Assembly: GCA_039586035.1 (NCBI GenBank)
Contig: JBDHLD010000006.1
Coordinates: forward strand, 1-64,000
Length of the DNA stretch: 64,000 nt
Origin: JBDHHQ01 sp039586035
GTDB taxonomy: Bacteria > Gemmatimonadota > Gemmatimonadetes > Longimicrobiales > Gaopeijiaceae
Direction: 5' to 3'
Each line of letters begins with the position of its first letter. Position 1 is the first letter of the stretch. Shown here piece by piece: positions 1 through 7,927 of the stretch. The position numbers and the translations under genes are program-made. Below the pieces are notes generated by a model that saw only the letters and a program-made list of their open reading frames with translations, had not been told where the DNA came from and made no database searches.

Positions 1-1
1 C

Positions 2-298
2 CTGCCCGAGGGCTGGACCGAGTACGCCAGCACGGTTGCCCCCGCATGGGAGGCCGATGGGCGCATGCAGTACGGTGGCTCGTTCTTCTGGGTCAACGGC
101 GAAGACCAGTTCCCTGTGCCCCGGAGCGCATACTTCATGGCCGGAGCAGGAGGCCAGAACACGATCGTCATCCCCTCGCACGACCTCGTCGTGGTGCGAC
201 TCGGCCACTACAAAGGCAGCGGACCGGGACGGGAAGCCCTGGAACGGGCCCTGGAGTTGCTGATCGAGGCGGTGCCGGAAGCGACGTCGGCCGGATAG
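2..298 (+). CDS. Serine hydrolase (beta-lactamase class C fold), C-terminal part
   Basis: Only the 3' end of this gene lies in the window; the frame is open from base 2 and closes at a TAG at 296-298. The visible 98 residues have the look of the C-terminal strand and helix of class C beta-lactamase/penicillin-binding-protein-like hydrolases: a stretch with FFWVNGE, then SAYFMAGAGGQNTIVIPSHDL and VVVRLGHYKG. In this family the late conserved glycine-rich strand (here AGAGGQ) takes the place of the KTG/HxG box that lines the active site. The SxxK and YxN motifs would lie upstream, outside the window. The substrate cannot be told. No other gene follows on this strand before 7.9 kb. Confidence 0.75.
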   Translation: MPEGWTEYASTVAPAWEADGRMQYGGSFFWVNGEDQFPVPRSAYFMAGAGGQNTIVIPSHDLVVVRLGHYKGSGPGREALERALELLIEAVPEATSAG

Positions 299-367
299 GG
301 CCGAAGAGGACGCCCCGTCGGCCAGCGGCAGAGCGACCGTCCGTGGTAGGGCGACCGTCCGTTCGAA

Positions 368-1276
368 TCAGGTCCGCCGTAGCATGGGACGGACGAGACA
401 CGTGGGGCCGCCCTGGCCCTTGTGGCTGATCTCGTTGCCCTGGAAGACGATGACCTCCACTCCGGCGTCCTCCAGCCTGCGCCGGGTGATGGGGCTCCCT
501 TCCACGGCGAGCACCTTCCTGGGGGACAGGGCCAGCACGTTCGGTCCCTTCGCGTCCAACTCTTCGGCCGGTACCTCGACGAGCGCCATCCCTCTTTCCA
601 GGAGCGCCTGCCGGAACGGCACCGGCATGAGCGGTGAGTGCACCAGGGCCAGGTCGTGGTCCAGCGGGCTCAGGATGGACATCAGGTGGAACACGTCGTC
701 GGGCCCCCTGTAGTGCGGCAGCGGCACGACGATGAGCTGGTCGATCTCGTCCCGCACCAGAGCGCGGAGTTGGCGGATGCCCTCGTCGTTGCTGCGGTAG
801 CCTCGGCCCACCGCCAGGGTGCGCCGGTCCAGCCACACGACGTCCCCCCCTTCGAGGCAGCCCTTCCCGGTGATCTCGCCGAGGATGGGAATGCCCGCCG
901 CCCTGAGCGCTGCAGCCTGGGCACGCGGCTCGCCACGTCGCGCCGCCTTGCCCATTCGACATAGCACCACGCCCTGGTCCGTCGTAACGGAGGCATCGCG
1001 CACGTAGAGCGAGTCGAGGCCCACGCCCTCGGCGGGCGGGAGCAGGTCCACGTGGACGCCGAGCCCGTCGAAGACCTCGAGAAGGCGATCGTATTCATCC
1101 ACCGCGCGGGCAAGGTCGGGTGGCCCGAGGTAGCCCAGGTCCTTCCACTCGGACGCGATTCGCTCGGCGCTGACGAAGGCGTCGCGGGGATGCTTCAGCA
1201 GAATCCGCTCCAGGACGCCAACTTCGCACTGGGCGGTCAGCTCGACTGACCGGGCCGCGGCGTGCGGAGCGCTCAC
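368..1276 (-). CDS. Arginine deiminase / dimethylargininase-like amidinohydrolase
   Basis: A 302-residue protein of the guanidino-group-modifying superfamily (arginine deiminase, dimethylarginine dimethylaminohydrolase, amidinotransferase). The visible hallmarks are YVRD near 91-94, the EGGD box at 142-145, a His in the FHLM segment at 197 and the nucleophilic Cys at 293 in GGPTC near the C-terminus. Length fits the short DDAH-like branch (about 250-300 residues) rather than the 400-residue ArcA enzymes. The expected chemistry is hydrolysis of a guanidino compound to a ureido product through a Cys-amidino intermediate; whether the substrate is arginine, methylarginine or another compound is not resolved. 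It starts with GTG inside the stop codon of the upstream beta-lactamase/VanX fusion gene (GTGA overlap), so the two are translationally coupled. Confidence 0.85.
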   Translation of the reverse strand: MSAPHAAARSVELTAQCEVGVLERILLKHPRDAFVSAERIASEWKDLGYLGPPDLARAVDEYDRLLEVFDGLGVHVDLLPPAEGVGLDSLYVRDASVTTDQGVVLCRMGKAARRGEPRAQAAALRAAGIPILGEITGKGCLEGGDVVWLDRRTLAVGRGYRSNDEGIRQLRALVRDEIDQLIVVPLPHYRGPDDVFHLMSILSPLDHDLALVHSPLMPVPFRQALLERGMALVEVPAEELDAKGPNVLALSPRKVLAVEGSPITRRRLEDAGVEVIVFQGNEISHKGQGGPTCLVRPMLRRT

Positions 1277-3681
1277 GGCCGGTCAAGGGCGTCGAAGGCT
1301 ACGTTCCCGATCGGGTACCGCTCCCATTCATCGTGGTCGAAGTGCCACCACTCGAAGTCGTAGACCCTGAACCCCTCGGCCTCCATGGCGTCCCGCAGCA
1401 GCTCTCGGTGCCATCGCTGCCGGGACGTTCCGCCCGGGTAGTCGGGGAAGGACCGCTCGGAGAACTCGTCGTAGACGCCGGTCATGACGACGGGTTCTCC
1501 GCTGGCTCGATCGAAGAGCGTCAGGTCGACTGCGGCGCCGCGGTTGTGCCGCGAGCCAGTGGACGGGTCGGCCACGAAGATCTTCATGCTCTCCGGGGTG
1601 GCGTCCCAGAACATCTTCGTGACGTACCAGGGCCGATAGGCATCGTGGATCAGGAGCCCGTAGCCGTGCTCCTCCAGGCGTCGGTGCACACGGGCAAGAG
1701 CCTGGGCGGCCGGCCGCTGCAGGAAGGCCCGAGGCTCGGTATAGAACGGCGTCGACATGAAGTTGTCGCTGGTCGCGTAGCGAATGTCGAGGCGGATTGA
1801 CGGGTCGAGTGACGTGAGCTCGACCAGATCCGGCTCGAGAAACTCGCCCGGCTCCGACGGCGGACTGGCCGAGCGCGCCTCGGCGCGAAGGTCATCGACG
1901 GCTCTCACGGGCTCGATTCGGAAGACATCGCCATCGGTGGGGCCGACGTTACGGCGCTCGAAGGGAATGCCTGCCGCGATGGCCACCGTGGCCCGGCCGG
2001 AGGCGTCCCTGCGGAAAACGAGCTCCTCGCCGTGGTAGAGTCCTCGGTCGGCGGGGAAGGCGTACCTGTCCTCTCCGACCCGCTCCATGGGGTTGAGCTC
2101 CAGCCACTCGATCAGCGTCCAGAGCCGTCCGTCGCGTTCGAAGACGAACAGGACGTTGTGATCCCACCCGTACTCGCCGATCAGCCCCTGCCACTCGGCG
2201 GACACGGGTTGGGGCCTGTCCCAGGGTTCCCTGTTGAGGGTGCGGTTCCCGACGGTGATCGTCCCGTCTTCGACGGCTTCGACGCGGCCGAACGCCATGC
2301 GGTCGTCCACGACCAGTCCGTCGTCCGTGGTCCGCATCTCCAGCCGATACCCGCCTCGCGTCTGGGTGACGAAGAGCTGGTCGCCACGGGCCTGTAAATC
2401 CAGGCCGCCCTCGGCGTCCCGGTACCGGCCGGCAAGATCCCCCGCAATACCGGGGGGCAGGGGCTTGCTCGACTCGAGGACGGGCAGCGGGCTTCCCTCG
2501 CGGTACGCGCGCATGAGCCGGAGGGCAGCGGTCGCGATACGACCCGTCACGCCGTTCGAGAAATCCCGGGTGGTGGCCACGACCACACCGAGCTTCTGGT
2601 CCGGCAGCGCCGACAGCTGGGTGGAGAATCCATAGATCGCCCCCCCGTGGCCCACCTGGCGTTCACCGTCGAGCATCGTGATGCCGAAGCCGATCCCACG
2701 GCCCGTCGCCGCGCCCAGCTCGTCGAATTGGGGCGTCCACATGGTGTCCAGCGTCTCGGGGGCCAGGATCCGCCCGTCGGGGCCTTCGCCTCCGGCGAAC
2801 AGCGCCGACAGGAACAGGCCGAGATCCGTGACCGTGGCGTACATGCTGCCGGCGGGCGACATGCCGAGCTCGAAGGTCGGCGCTGCGAACTCCCGACCGT
2901 CGTAGCTCCACATGACGGCCAGGGCGAGGTCCTCGGTGATGTCCGACCGGGGTAGGAACGCGCTGTGCCGCATGCCCAACGGGCGAAGCACCGCGTGGTC
3001 GAGGTACTCGGCGAAGGGCTGGCGCCGGGTTCGCTCCAGCACGTACCCCACCACGGCGATCGCGGCGTTGGAGTATTTGTGGCGCGACTCCGGGGCGTAC
3101 ACCAGCGATGTCTCGTTGAGGCTCGCGACCGTGGCCTCGAGGGTGGGCTCGGTAGAATCGAAGTAGTGACCCACCGGCGGCTCCCGGACCAGTCCCGACC
3201 TGTGGGACATGAGCTGGCGCAGCGTGATTTCGCCCCCGAACCGATTCTCCGGCGCGAAGTCGGGCAGGTACCTCTGCACGGGGGCGTCCAGGTCCAGCTC
3301 TCCACGCTCCACGAGCTGCATGACGGCGATGTCCGTGAACAGCTTCGAGACCGATCCGACACGGTAGACGGTCGCGGCGGTGGCGGGCTCGCCCGTCTCC
3401 GGGTTCTGGGTCCCGAAGCCCCGGGACCACACCAGCTCCTGGTCTTCGACGAGCGCGATGGAGAGGGCGGGCAGCTCCTTCTGCTCCATCTCTGCCACGA
3501 TGAAGGACTCGAGGGCCGCCGTGACGGGAGCCCAGTCCTCCGCGGTCGCCGGTCTCTCGGGAGCGTCCGTTCCCAGCGTGCCGCATCCCCACGCGGCCAT
3601 CAAGATCAGGCCGGTGGACCATACCCGATAGCGGAGCGACGAAAACGAACGGACTCCACGGTCGCGCACGGACAGCTGCAT
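1273..3681 (-). CDS. Fusion of serine beta-lactamase-like hydrolase and VanX-type D-Ala-D-Ala dipeptidase
   Basis: An 802-residue exported protein with two enzyme modules. An N-terminal membrane segment ends at Cys33, possibly a lipoprotein site although the -2 residue (Trp) is atypical. Residues about 50-390 are a class C beta-lactamase/DD-peptidase fold with SxxK at 110-113, YSN at 203-205 and HGG at 345-347. A linker of beta-rich sequence follows, as in many class C-like esterases/peptidases. Residues about 625-802 match M15D D-alanyl-D-alanine dipeptidases: SRHNRGAAVD supplies zinc ligands His712 and Asp719, and EWWHF supplies Glu777 and His780, with the same spacing as VanX (H116, D123, E181, H184). 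Both halves keep their catalytic residues. The likely role is envelope peptide trimming or dipeptide salvage; resistance is not implied. The downstream deiminase-like gene overlaps its stop codon. Confidence 0.88.
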   Translation of the reverse strand: MQLSVRDRGVRSFSSLRYRVWSTGLILMAAWGCGTLGTDAPERPATAEDWAPVTAALESFIVAEMEQKELPALSIALVEDQELVWSRGFGTQNPETGEPATAATVYRVGSVSKLFTDIAVMQLVERGELDLDAPVQRYLPDFAPENRFGGEITLRQLMSHRSGLVREPPVGHYFDSTEPTLEATVASLNETSLVYAPESRHKYSNAAIAVVGYVLERTRRQPFAEYLDHAVLRPLGMRHSAFLPRSDITEDLALAVMWSYDGREFAAPTFELGMSPAGSMYATVTDLGLFLSALFAGGEGPDGRILAPETLDTMWTPQFDELGAATGRGIGFGITMLDGERQVGHGGAIYGFSTQLSALPDQKLGVVVATTRDFSNGVTGRIATAALRLMRAYREGSPLPVLESSKPLPPGIAGDLAGRYRDAEGGLDLQARGDQLFVTQTRGGYRLEMRTTDDGLVVDDRMAFGRVEAVEDGTITVGNRTLNREPWDRPQPVSAEWQGLIGEYGWDHNVLFVFERDGRLWTLIEWLELNPMERVGEDRYAFPADRGLYHGEELVFRRDASGRATVAIAAGIPFERRNVGPTDGDVFRIEPVRAVDDLRAEARSASPPSEPGEFLEPDLVELTSLDPSIRLDIRYATSDNFMSTPFYTEPRAFLQRPAAQALARVHRRLEEHGYGLLIHDAYRPWYVTKMFWDATPESMKIFVADPSTGSRHNRGAAVDLTLFDRASGEPVVMTGVYDEFSERSFPDYPGGTSRQRWHRELLRDAMEAEGFRVYDFEWWHFDHDEWERYPIGNVAFDALDRP

Positions 3682-3822
3682 CGGTTCGACCCCCGCTTTG
3701 GTGCGGTTCGGGGCGACCGGCGAGCCCCCGGTTCACCCCCGCTGGGCAGAAAGGCTACCTCACGACGCCGCTGCTCGCCACCGGCCCCCGCTCCGTGCGC
3801 GTCTCGCCGTGCTCGGATCCAC

Positions 3823-4236
3823 TCAGGTGCCCAGCAACGCCCTCAGCTCTCCCAGCTCCTCGGACCACCCCTCGGTGTTCTGCTGATGATGCAGGTCCGT
3901 GCGGAAGCCCGACTCCCGAAGGCGGAGAATCGTTCCGCCGCCGTCTCGGGGACTGAGGCTCCACTCCACCAGGGTCGATGGCGCGTCGTCGAAGTCCACG
4001 CCGGGCTCGTGGACCCACCGCCAGGAGAGGCGGTGGGGCGGATCGACCACCTCGACGCGGACGGCGAACGAGCCGTGCCGGTCCCAGATCATCGCGCCAT
4101 CGCTCCCCGGCGTGAGATCGAGACGCGTGTCGTCACCGAACCACTGGGACAGCTCGGCCGGATCCGTGATCGCGCGCCACACGCGCTCCAGGGGGGCGTC
4201 GAACTCCATTGTCTTCTCGATCGTCCGCTCGCTCAT
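3823..4236 (-). CDS. SRPBCC/AHSA1-domain protein
   Basis: A 137-residue START/SRPBCC-fold protein of the AHSA1 type. Residues follow the usual order: an opening strand with the FDAPLERVWRAITDPAELSQWF pattern, a middle with SWRWVHEPG, then a strand with STLVEWSL and a C-terminal amphipathic helix ending in GELRALLGT. These proteins bind hydrophobic ligands in a central cavity; the ligand here is unknown. The start was put at the ATG at 4236 because it overlaps the stop codon of the upstream ArsR gene (ATGA), although the frame stays open further upstream. The ArsR plus SRPBCC pair is a common bacterial operon in which the regulator represses both genes, so expression probably depends on the operator at 4551-4574. 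Confidence 0.88.
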   Translation of the reverse strand: MSERTIEKTMEFDAPLERVWRAITDPAELSQWFGDDTRLDLTPGSDGAMIWDRHGSFAVRVEVVDPPHRLSWRWVHEPGVDFDDAPSTLVEWSLSPRDGGGTILRLRESGFRTDLHHQQNTEGWSEELGELRALLGT

Positions 4237-4541
4237 CGGTCCTCCTCCAGGTGTTGACGAAGTCGCGCCAGACGCTCGTCCCAGGCCGCCGCGTAGGGGG
4301 CCAGCCACGCGTCGATGGCCTCGAGGGGCGTGGCCCTGAGCTCGTGGTACCGCTCGCGGCCGCGGACCACCCGACGGACGAGCCGTGCCTCTTCGAGCAC
4401 GTCGAGGTGCTTCGTGACGGCCTGTCGGCTCATGGGCAGAGGCGCGCTGAGCTGCTTCACCGTCAGCGGACCCTCACGGCGAAGCCGCTCGAGGAGCCCT
4501 CTGCGCGTGGGATCCGCGACCGCTCCAAACACGTCTGACAT
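4233..4541 (-). CDS. ArsR-family winged-helix repressor
   Basis: A 102-residue regulator with the ArsR opening (VFGAVADPTRRGLLERL), a recognition helix region around MSRQAVTKHLDVLEEARLV and the wing RRVVRGRERYHEL. The start is the ATG at 4541, where the family normally begins; the frame is open for 12 more codons but those run through the palindromic operator. No CxxC metal motif or paired cysteines are present, so this is not an arsenic/zinc sensor; it belongs to the ArsR group that is cotranscribed with SRPBCC proteins. Its stop overlaps the start of that SRPBCC gene. Autoregulation is likely, since a perfect-armed inverted repeat begins 10 bases upstream of the start codon. Confidence 0.9.
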   Translation of the reverse strand: MSDVFGAVADPTRRGLLERLRREGPLTVKQLSAPLPMSRQAVTKHLDVLEEARLVRRVVRGRERYHELRATPLEAIDAWLAPYAAAWDERLARLRQHLEEDR

Positions 4542-4550
4542 GGGAGGAAG

Positions 4551-4574
4551 ATATGCAATCAAATGGTTGCATAT
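4551..4574. promoter_or_regulatory. Inverted-repeat operator for the ArsR-SRPBCC operon
   Basis: Perfect 8-bp arms ATATGCAA and TTGCATAT are separated by 8 bases, and the symmetry continues inside as AAYCA/TGRTT. It lies 10-33 bases upstream of the ArsR start. This shape (GCAAYCA and its complement) is the kind of site reported for ArsR proteins paired with SRPBCC genes. The region is clearly AT-richer than its surroundings. Confidence 0.8.
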
Positions 4575-4646
4575 CAAGATCGAGGCGCCGCCTGGGGGCG
4601 AGGTGTGACGAAGAGCTGTCGAGATCGGGAGGACCCGCGCACCACA

Positions 4647-5330
4647 CTAGCGAGTGGCGAGTCGGTCCAGGGCCGCTGCCGCCGCGGCATTGCCTCGAGC
4701 CGCGGATTCCTGGTACCAGCGTCGCGCTTCGTCGAGGTCGGCCGCAACGCCTCGACCCTCCTCGTACATCATGCCGAGCCGCAGCGCTGGGATCGCGTCG
4801 CCCTGCTGGGCGGCCTGGAGCCACCACGCGACGGCCAGTGAGTCGCTCTGCTCCACGCCGGTGCCCGCGAAGTGCACGTTGCCCAGGTTGTGCTGGGCGA
4901 GGACGTGTCCGTCCGACGCCGCCTTACGGTACCACGCCACCGCTTCCACCGGGTCCAGCTCCACGCCGAGTCCCTCCGCGTAGGCGGTCCCCATGAGGAA
5001 CTCGGCCTCGGTCAGGTCCTGGTCCGCCAACGCGCGAACCTGCTCGATGACGCCGTTCGCCAGCGCGCGAGCGTGGTCCGGATCTTCCTCGAAGCCCATG
5101 CGACCTGTGGAATGCACCCGCGCCAGCCACATGACCGAGACGGGATCCTCGTCGGCGACGGCTTGGCGGAGGAGGTCGGCCGCCCGTTCGTCGTCCACGG
5201 TGCCCGCCACGCCCGTGTACCATTCGATGGACTCGGCGAGGCGCGGGTCGATGTCCTGGGCCGCAGCGCGCTGCGGTTGGCCGAGGCCGAGGGCGGCCAG
5301 GCCGGCGAGAACGATGGATCGGACCGTCAT
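4647..5330 (-). CDS. Secreted Sel1-repeat protein
   Basis: A 227-residue exported protein. A signal peptide at the N-terminus (TVRSIVLAGLAALGLGQ, cut near AAAQ) is followed by Sel1-like TPR repeats. The clearest repeats carry the family pattern A-x-x-x-Y-x-x-G-x-G-V: MGTAYAEGLGVELDPVEAVAW, LGNVHFAGTGVEQSD and LGMMYEEGRGVAADLDEARRW. Sel1 repeats form helical solenoids that bind other proteins; no enzyme activity is expected. The start at 5330 was chosen because it puts the signal peptide at the very N-terminus. It lies 73 bases downstream of the Ser/Thr kinase gene on the same strand, so cotranscription is possible. Confidence 0.82.
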   Translation of the reverse strand: MTVRSIVLAGLAALGLGQPQRAAAQDIDPRLAESIEWYTGVAGTVDDERAADLLRQAVADEDPVSVMWLARVHSTGRMGFEEDPDHARALANGVIEQVRALADQDLTEAEFLMGTAYAEGLGVELDPVEAVAWYRKAASDGHVLAQHNLGNVHFAGTGVEQSDSLAVAWWLQAAQQGDAIPALRLGMMYEEGRGVAADLDEARRWYQESAARGNAAAAAALDRLATR

Positions 5331-5403
5331 GGCAGGCTCGGAAAGGTGCGGATCGGGTGCTCGAACGGTGGTTCTCGGAGACGCCCCAGGCAAGGCGGTC
5401 GTT

Positions 5404-7827
5404 TCAGCCCCCTCGATACGCCGCCGCTCGCTCCGGCCGCCCCCACGCCTCGTACAGTCCCGCGAGCTGCCCCCGCGTGCTCGCCACGAGACGGTGATCG
5501 TCCCCCAGCTTCACCGTGAACACCTCGAGCGCGCTCAGGAACAGCGACTCGGCCTCCCCGTATCGACCGAGCCGGGTCAGGCAGGAGGCCAGGTTCTTGG
5601 ACGCCCGTGCGGTGTTGGGGTGATCCGGGCCACCGACGGCGTGCGTGACCGCCAACGCTTCCCGATACAATCCCTCGGCCTGTTCGTACTCTCCCCGCTC
5701 GTTCAGCACTGCGGCCAGGTTGTTGAGGCTCGTGGCAACGCTCGGGTGCTCGTTGCCGAGGACCGTTCTACGGATCGCGAGCACCTCGCCCATGATCTCT
5801 CCCGCCTCGGCGGTCTTCCCCTGTCGGAACAGCACGTGCCCCAGATTGTTCAGGGCCGAGGTGGTCGTCGGATGGTCGATCCCCAGCTCGGCCCGGAGAA
5901 TCCGGTGTGCGTCGCGCAGGTGCTCCTCCGCCTCGGCGAGCTCGCCCCGGGCGATCAGCAGTCCCCCCAGGTTGTTGAGGCTGCTCGCCACGCCCTCGTC
6001 GTCCTCGGGCAGGAGCGCCCGCCGCATGGCCAGGGCCTCCCGAAACAGCGCCTCGCTCTCCTCGAGCTCACCCCGCTCGTAGCGCAGGAGCCCCAGGTCG
6101 TTGACGCTCATGGCCAGGTCGAGGTGTGATTCACCCAGCAGCCGGCGGCGCATAGCGGCAGCCTCCAGGTACAGGGCTTCGGCCTCGTCGTATCGCCCCT
6201 GGAGGTGCCGGATCTCGCCGAGATCATTGACGCTCTGCGCCAGGTCCGGATGGCCGGACGGGTACAGGTCACGACGAGCCTTCAGGGCCTCCTCGAACAG
6301 CCGGCTGGCTTCGTCGTGCAGCCCCAACTTGCGGTAGACCTCGCCCATGGTGTGCATGAGCTGGGCCTGCACGGCCGGCTGATCATCCAGCTCGGCCTCG
6401 ATGCGCAGGGCGCCCTGATCGAGGATCTCTCGTGCCCTGACCTCGTTCCCGCGGGCCTCTCCCGGGTCCGACACCTCGAACATCTCGATCATGAACGCCG
6501 TGACCTGCCGTGCGGTCTCGGCGTCTCGTGCGGCGTTGGCCTCGGCGACGCGCGCCCGCACGAGACCCACCGTCGCTGCGGTCGCTCCCCCCGCGAGAGC
6601 CAGGAGCGCCACCGTCGCCGCCGCCAGCCCCACCCGGTGCCGCCGCGCGAACTTCCGGAGCCGGTAGCCGGCTGACGGCGGGCGCGCCACCACGGTTTCG
6701 TTGGCCAGGTACCGCTCCAGATCGTTGGCCAGGCCGTTCGCGGTGTCGTAGCGTCGCCGTCGGTCCTTTTCGATGGCCTTCATCACCACCCAGTCCAGAT
6801 CCCCCTTCAGCTGACGCTTGAGGCTGCGCACGTCGGACTGGCGGTGGTCGACGATGTATCGCTGGTTGTCCCCCGGGAGCGTCGTGAGCCGCGACGACGG
6901 CGGTGGCGGCTCCCGGTCTCGGATCATGTGCTCGACCGCGGCCTCCACGACGCTCCCGAGGTCGAAGGGCTGGGCACCCACCAGCAGCTCGTACAACATG
7001 ACGCCGAGGGAGTAGACGTCACTGCGACTGTCCACGTCCAGGCCCACCACACCCGCCTGCTCGGGGCTCATGTAGGCCGGGGTGCCCATGAGCTGCCCGG
7101 CGTGTGTGATGATCGTGCGGTCGGCCAGCCGCCACCCCATGGCCTTGGCGATGCCGAAGTCGATGACCTTGGGGACCGGCCGGTCGTCGTGCAGGGTGAC
7201 GAGGATGTTGGACGGCTTGAGATCACGGTGGATCACACCCTTCAGGTGAGCGTGTTGCACCGCGCGGCAGACCTGAACGAAGAGATCGAGCCGGTCCGTA
7301 GTGGAAAGGTGGTGGGTGTCGCAGTACTCGGTGAGCGGCACGCCACGCACCAGCTCCATTACGAAGTAGGGGCGCCCGTCGCCGGTCGTACCGGCATCGA
7401 AGACGCGAGCGATGTTGGGATGGTCCATGACCGCCAGGGCCTGACGCTCCGCCTCGAAGCGCCCTACGACCTGACGGCTGTTCAGGCCGGCCTTGATGAC
7501 CTTCAGGGCCACGCGTCGGCGCACCGGCTCGGTCTGCTCGGCCTCGTACACGGTGCCCATGCCTCCTTCGCCGAGCACCTGCAGAACCCGGTAGGGGCCG
7601 AGCCGGTCCGGAGGCGCCCGCACTGGCAAGAGCTCCTCCGGGACGGTCTCCACGGGTCGCTCGAGAATGCCCAGCGCCGCATGGGCGCGCAGAAGCTCGC
7701 GGACCTCGTGCTCGAGGTCCGAATCATCACCGCAGCGCTCCGTGAGGAACGCCGGCCGTTCGGAGTCCGGCAGGTCGAGGGCGTCGAGGAAGATGTCCTC
7801 GGCGCGTTGTTTGCGTTGGGCGTTCAT
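5404..7827 (-). CDS. Membrane-anchored Ser/Thr protein kinase with TPR tail
   Basis: An 807-residue Hanks-type kinase. The order is: N-terminal helical region (1-75); kinase domain about 79-375 with glycine loop GEGGMGTVY (86-94), Lys109, catalytic HRD at 200-202 in HRDLKPSN, DFG at 223-225 and the activation-loop end MSPEQAG; one transmembrane segment at about 399-423; then an extracytoplasmic TPR array with repeated blocks such as SVNDLGEIRHLQGRYDEAEALY and SLNNLGGLLIARGELAEAEEHL at a 42-residue period (the kinesin-light-chain type). All catalytic residues are present. The start at 7827 was taken because the upstream open frame crosses the divergent promoter region of the Nramp-like gene. 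The ligand read by the TPRs and the kinase targets are unknown. Confidence 0.92.
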   Translation of the reverse strand: MNAQRKQRAEDIFLDALDLPDSERPAFLTERCGDDSDLEHEVRELLRAHAALGILERPVETVPEELLPVRAPPDRLGPYRVLQVLGEGGMGTVYEAEQTEPVRRRVALKVIKAGLNSRQVVGRFEAERQALAVMDHPNIARVFDAGTTGDGRPYFVMELVRGVPLTEYCDTHHLSTTDRLDLFVQVCRAVQHAHLKGVIHRDLKPSNILVTLHDDRPVPKVIDFGIAKAMGWRLADRTIITHAGQLMGTPAYMSPEQAGVVGLDVDSRSDVYSLGVMLYELLVGAQPFDLGSVVEAAVEHMIRDREPPPPSSRLTTLPGDNQRYIVDHRQSDVRSLKRQLKGDLDWVVMKAIEKDRRRRYDTANGLANDLERYLANETVVARPPSAGYRLRKFARRHRVGLAAATVALLALAGGATAATVGLVRARVAEANAARDAETARQVTAFMIEMFEVSDPGEARGNEVRAREILDQGALRIEAELDDQPAVQAQLMHTMGEVYRKLGLHDEASRLFEEALKARRDLYPSGHPDLAQSVNDLGEIRHLQGRYDEAEALYLEAAAMRRRLLGESHLDLAMSVNDLGLLRYERGELEESEALFREALAMRRALLPEDDEGVASSLNNLGGLLIARGELAEAEEHLRDAHRILRAELGIDHPTTTSALNNLGHVLFRQGKTAEAGEIMGEVLAIRRTVLGNEHPSVATSLNNLAAVLNERGEYEQAEGLYREALAVTHAVGGPDHPNTARASKNLASCLTRLGRYGEAESLFLSALEVFTVKLGDDHRLVASTRGQLAGLYEAWGRPERAAAYRGG

Positions 7828-7927
7828 GGCTGCAATATGATGCGAAGTCTCCCCCACCGACCGGACACCCCGGTGTGGGTCGGGGCGGCACCACGCTCGC
7901 ACCGCACCTCGGCCCGTGAGGCCCGCC

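Noticed and set aside
299..367. tRNA-like GTTCGAATC near 361 and a 12-bp direct repeat (GCGACCGTCCGT)
   Set aside because: No acceptor stem, D arm or anticodon arm can be built around it; the repeat has only two copies in a short gap.
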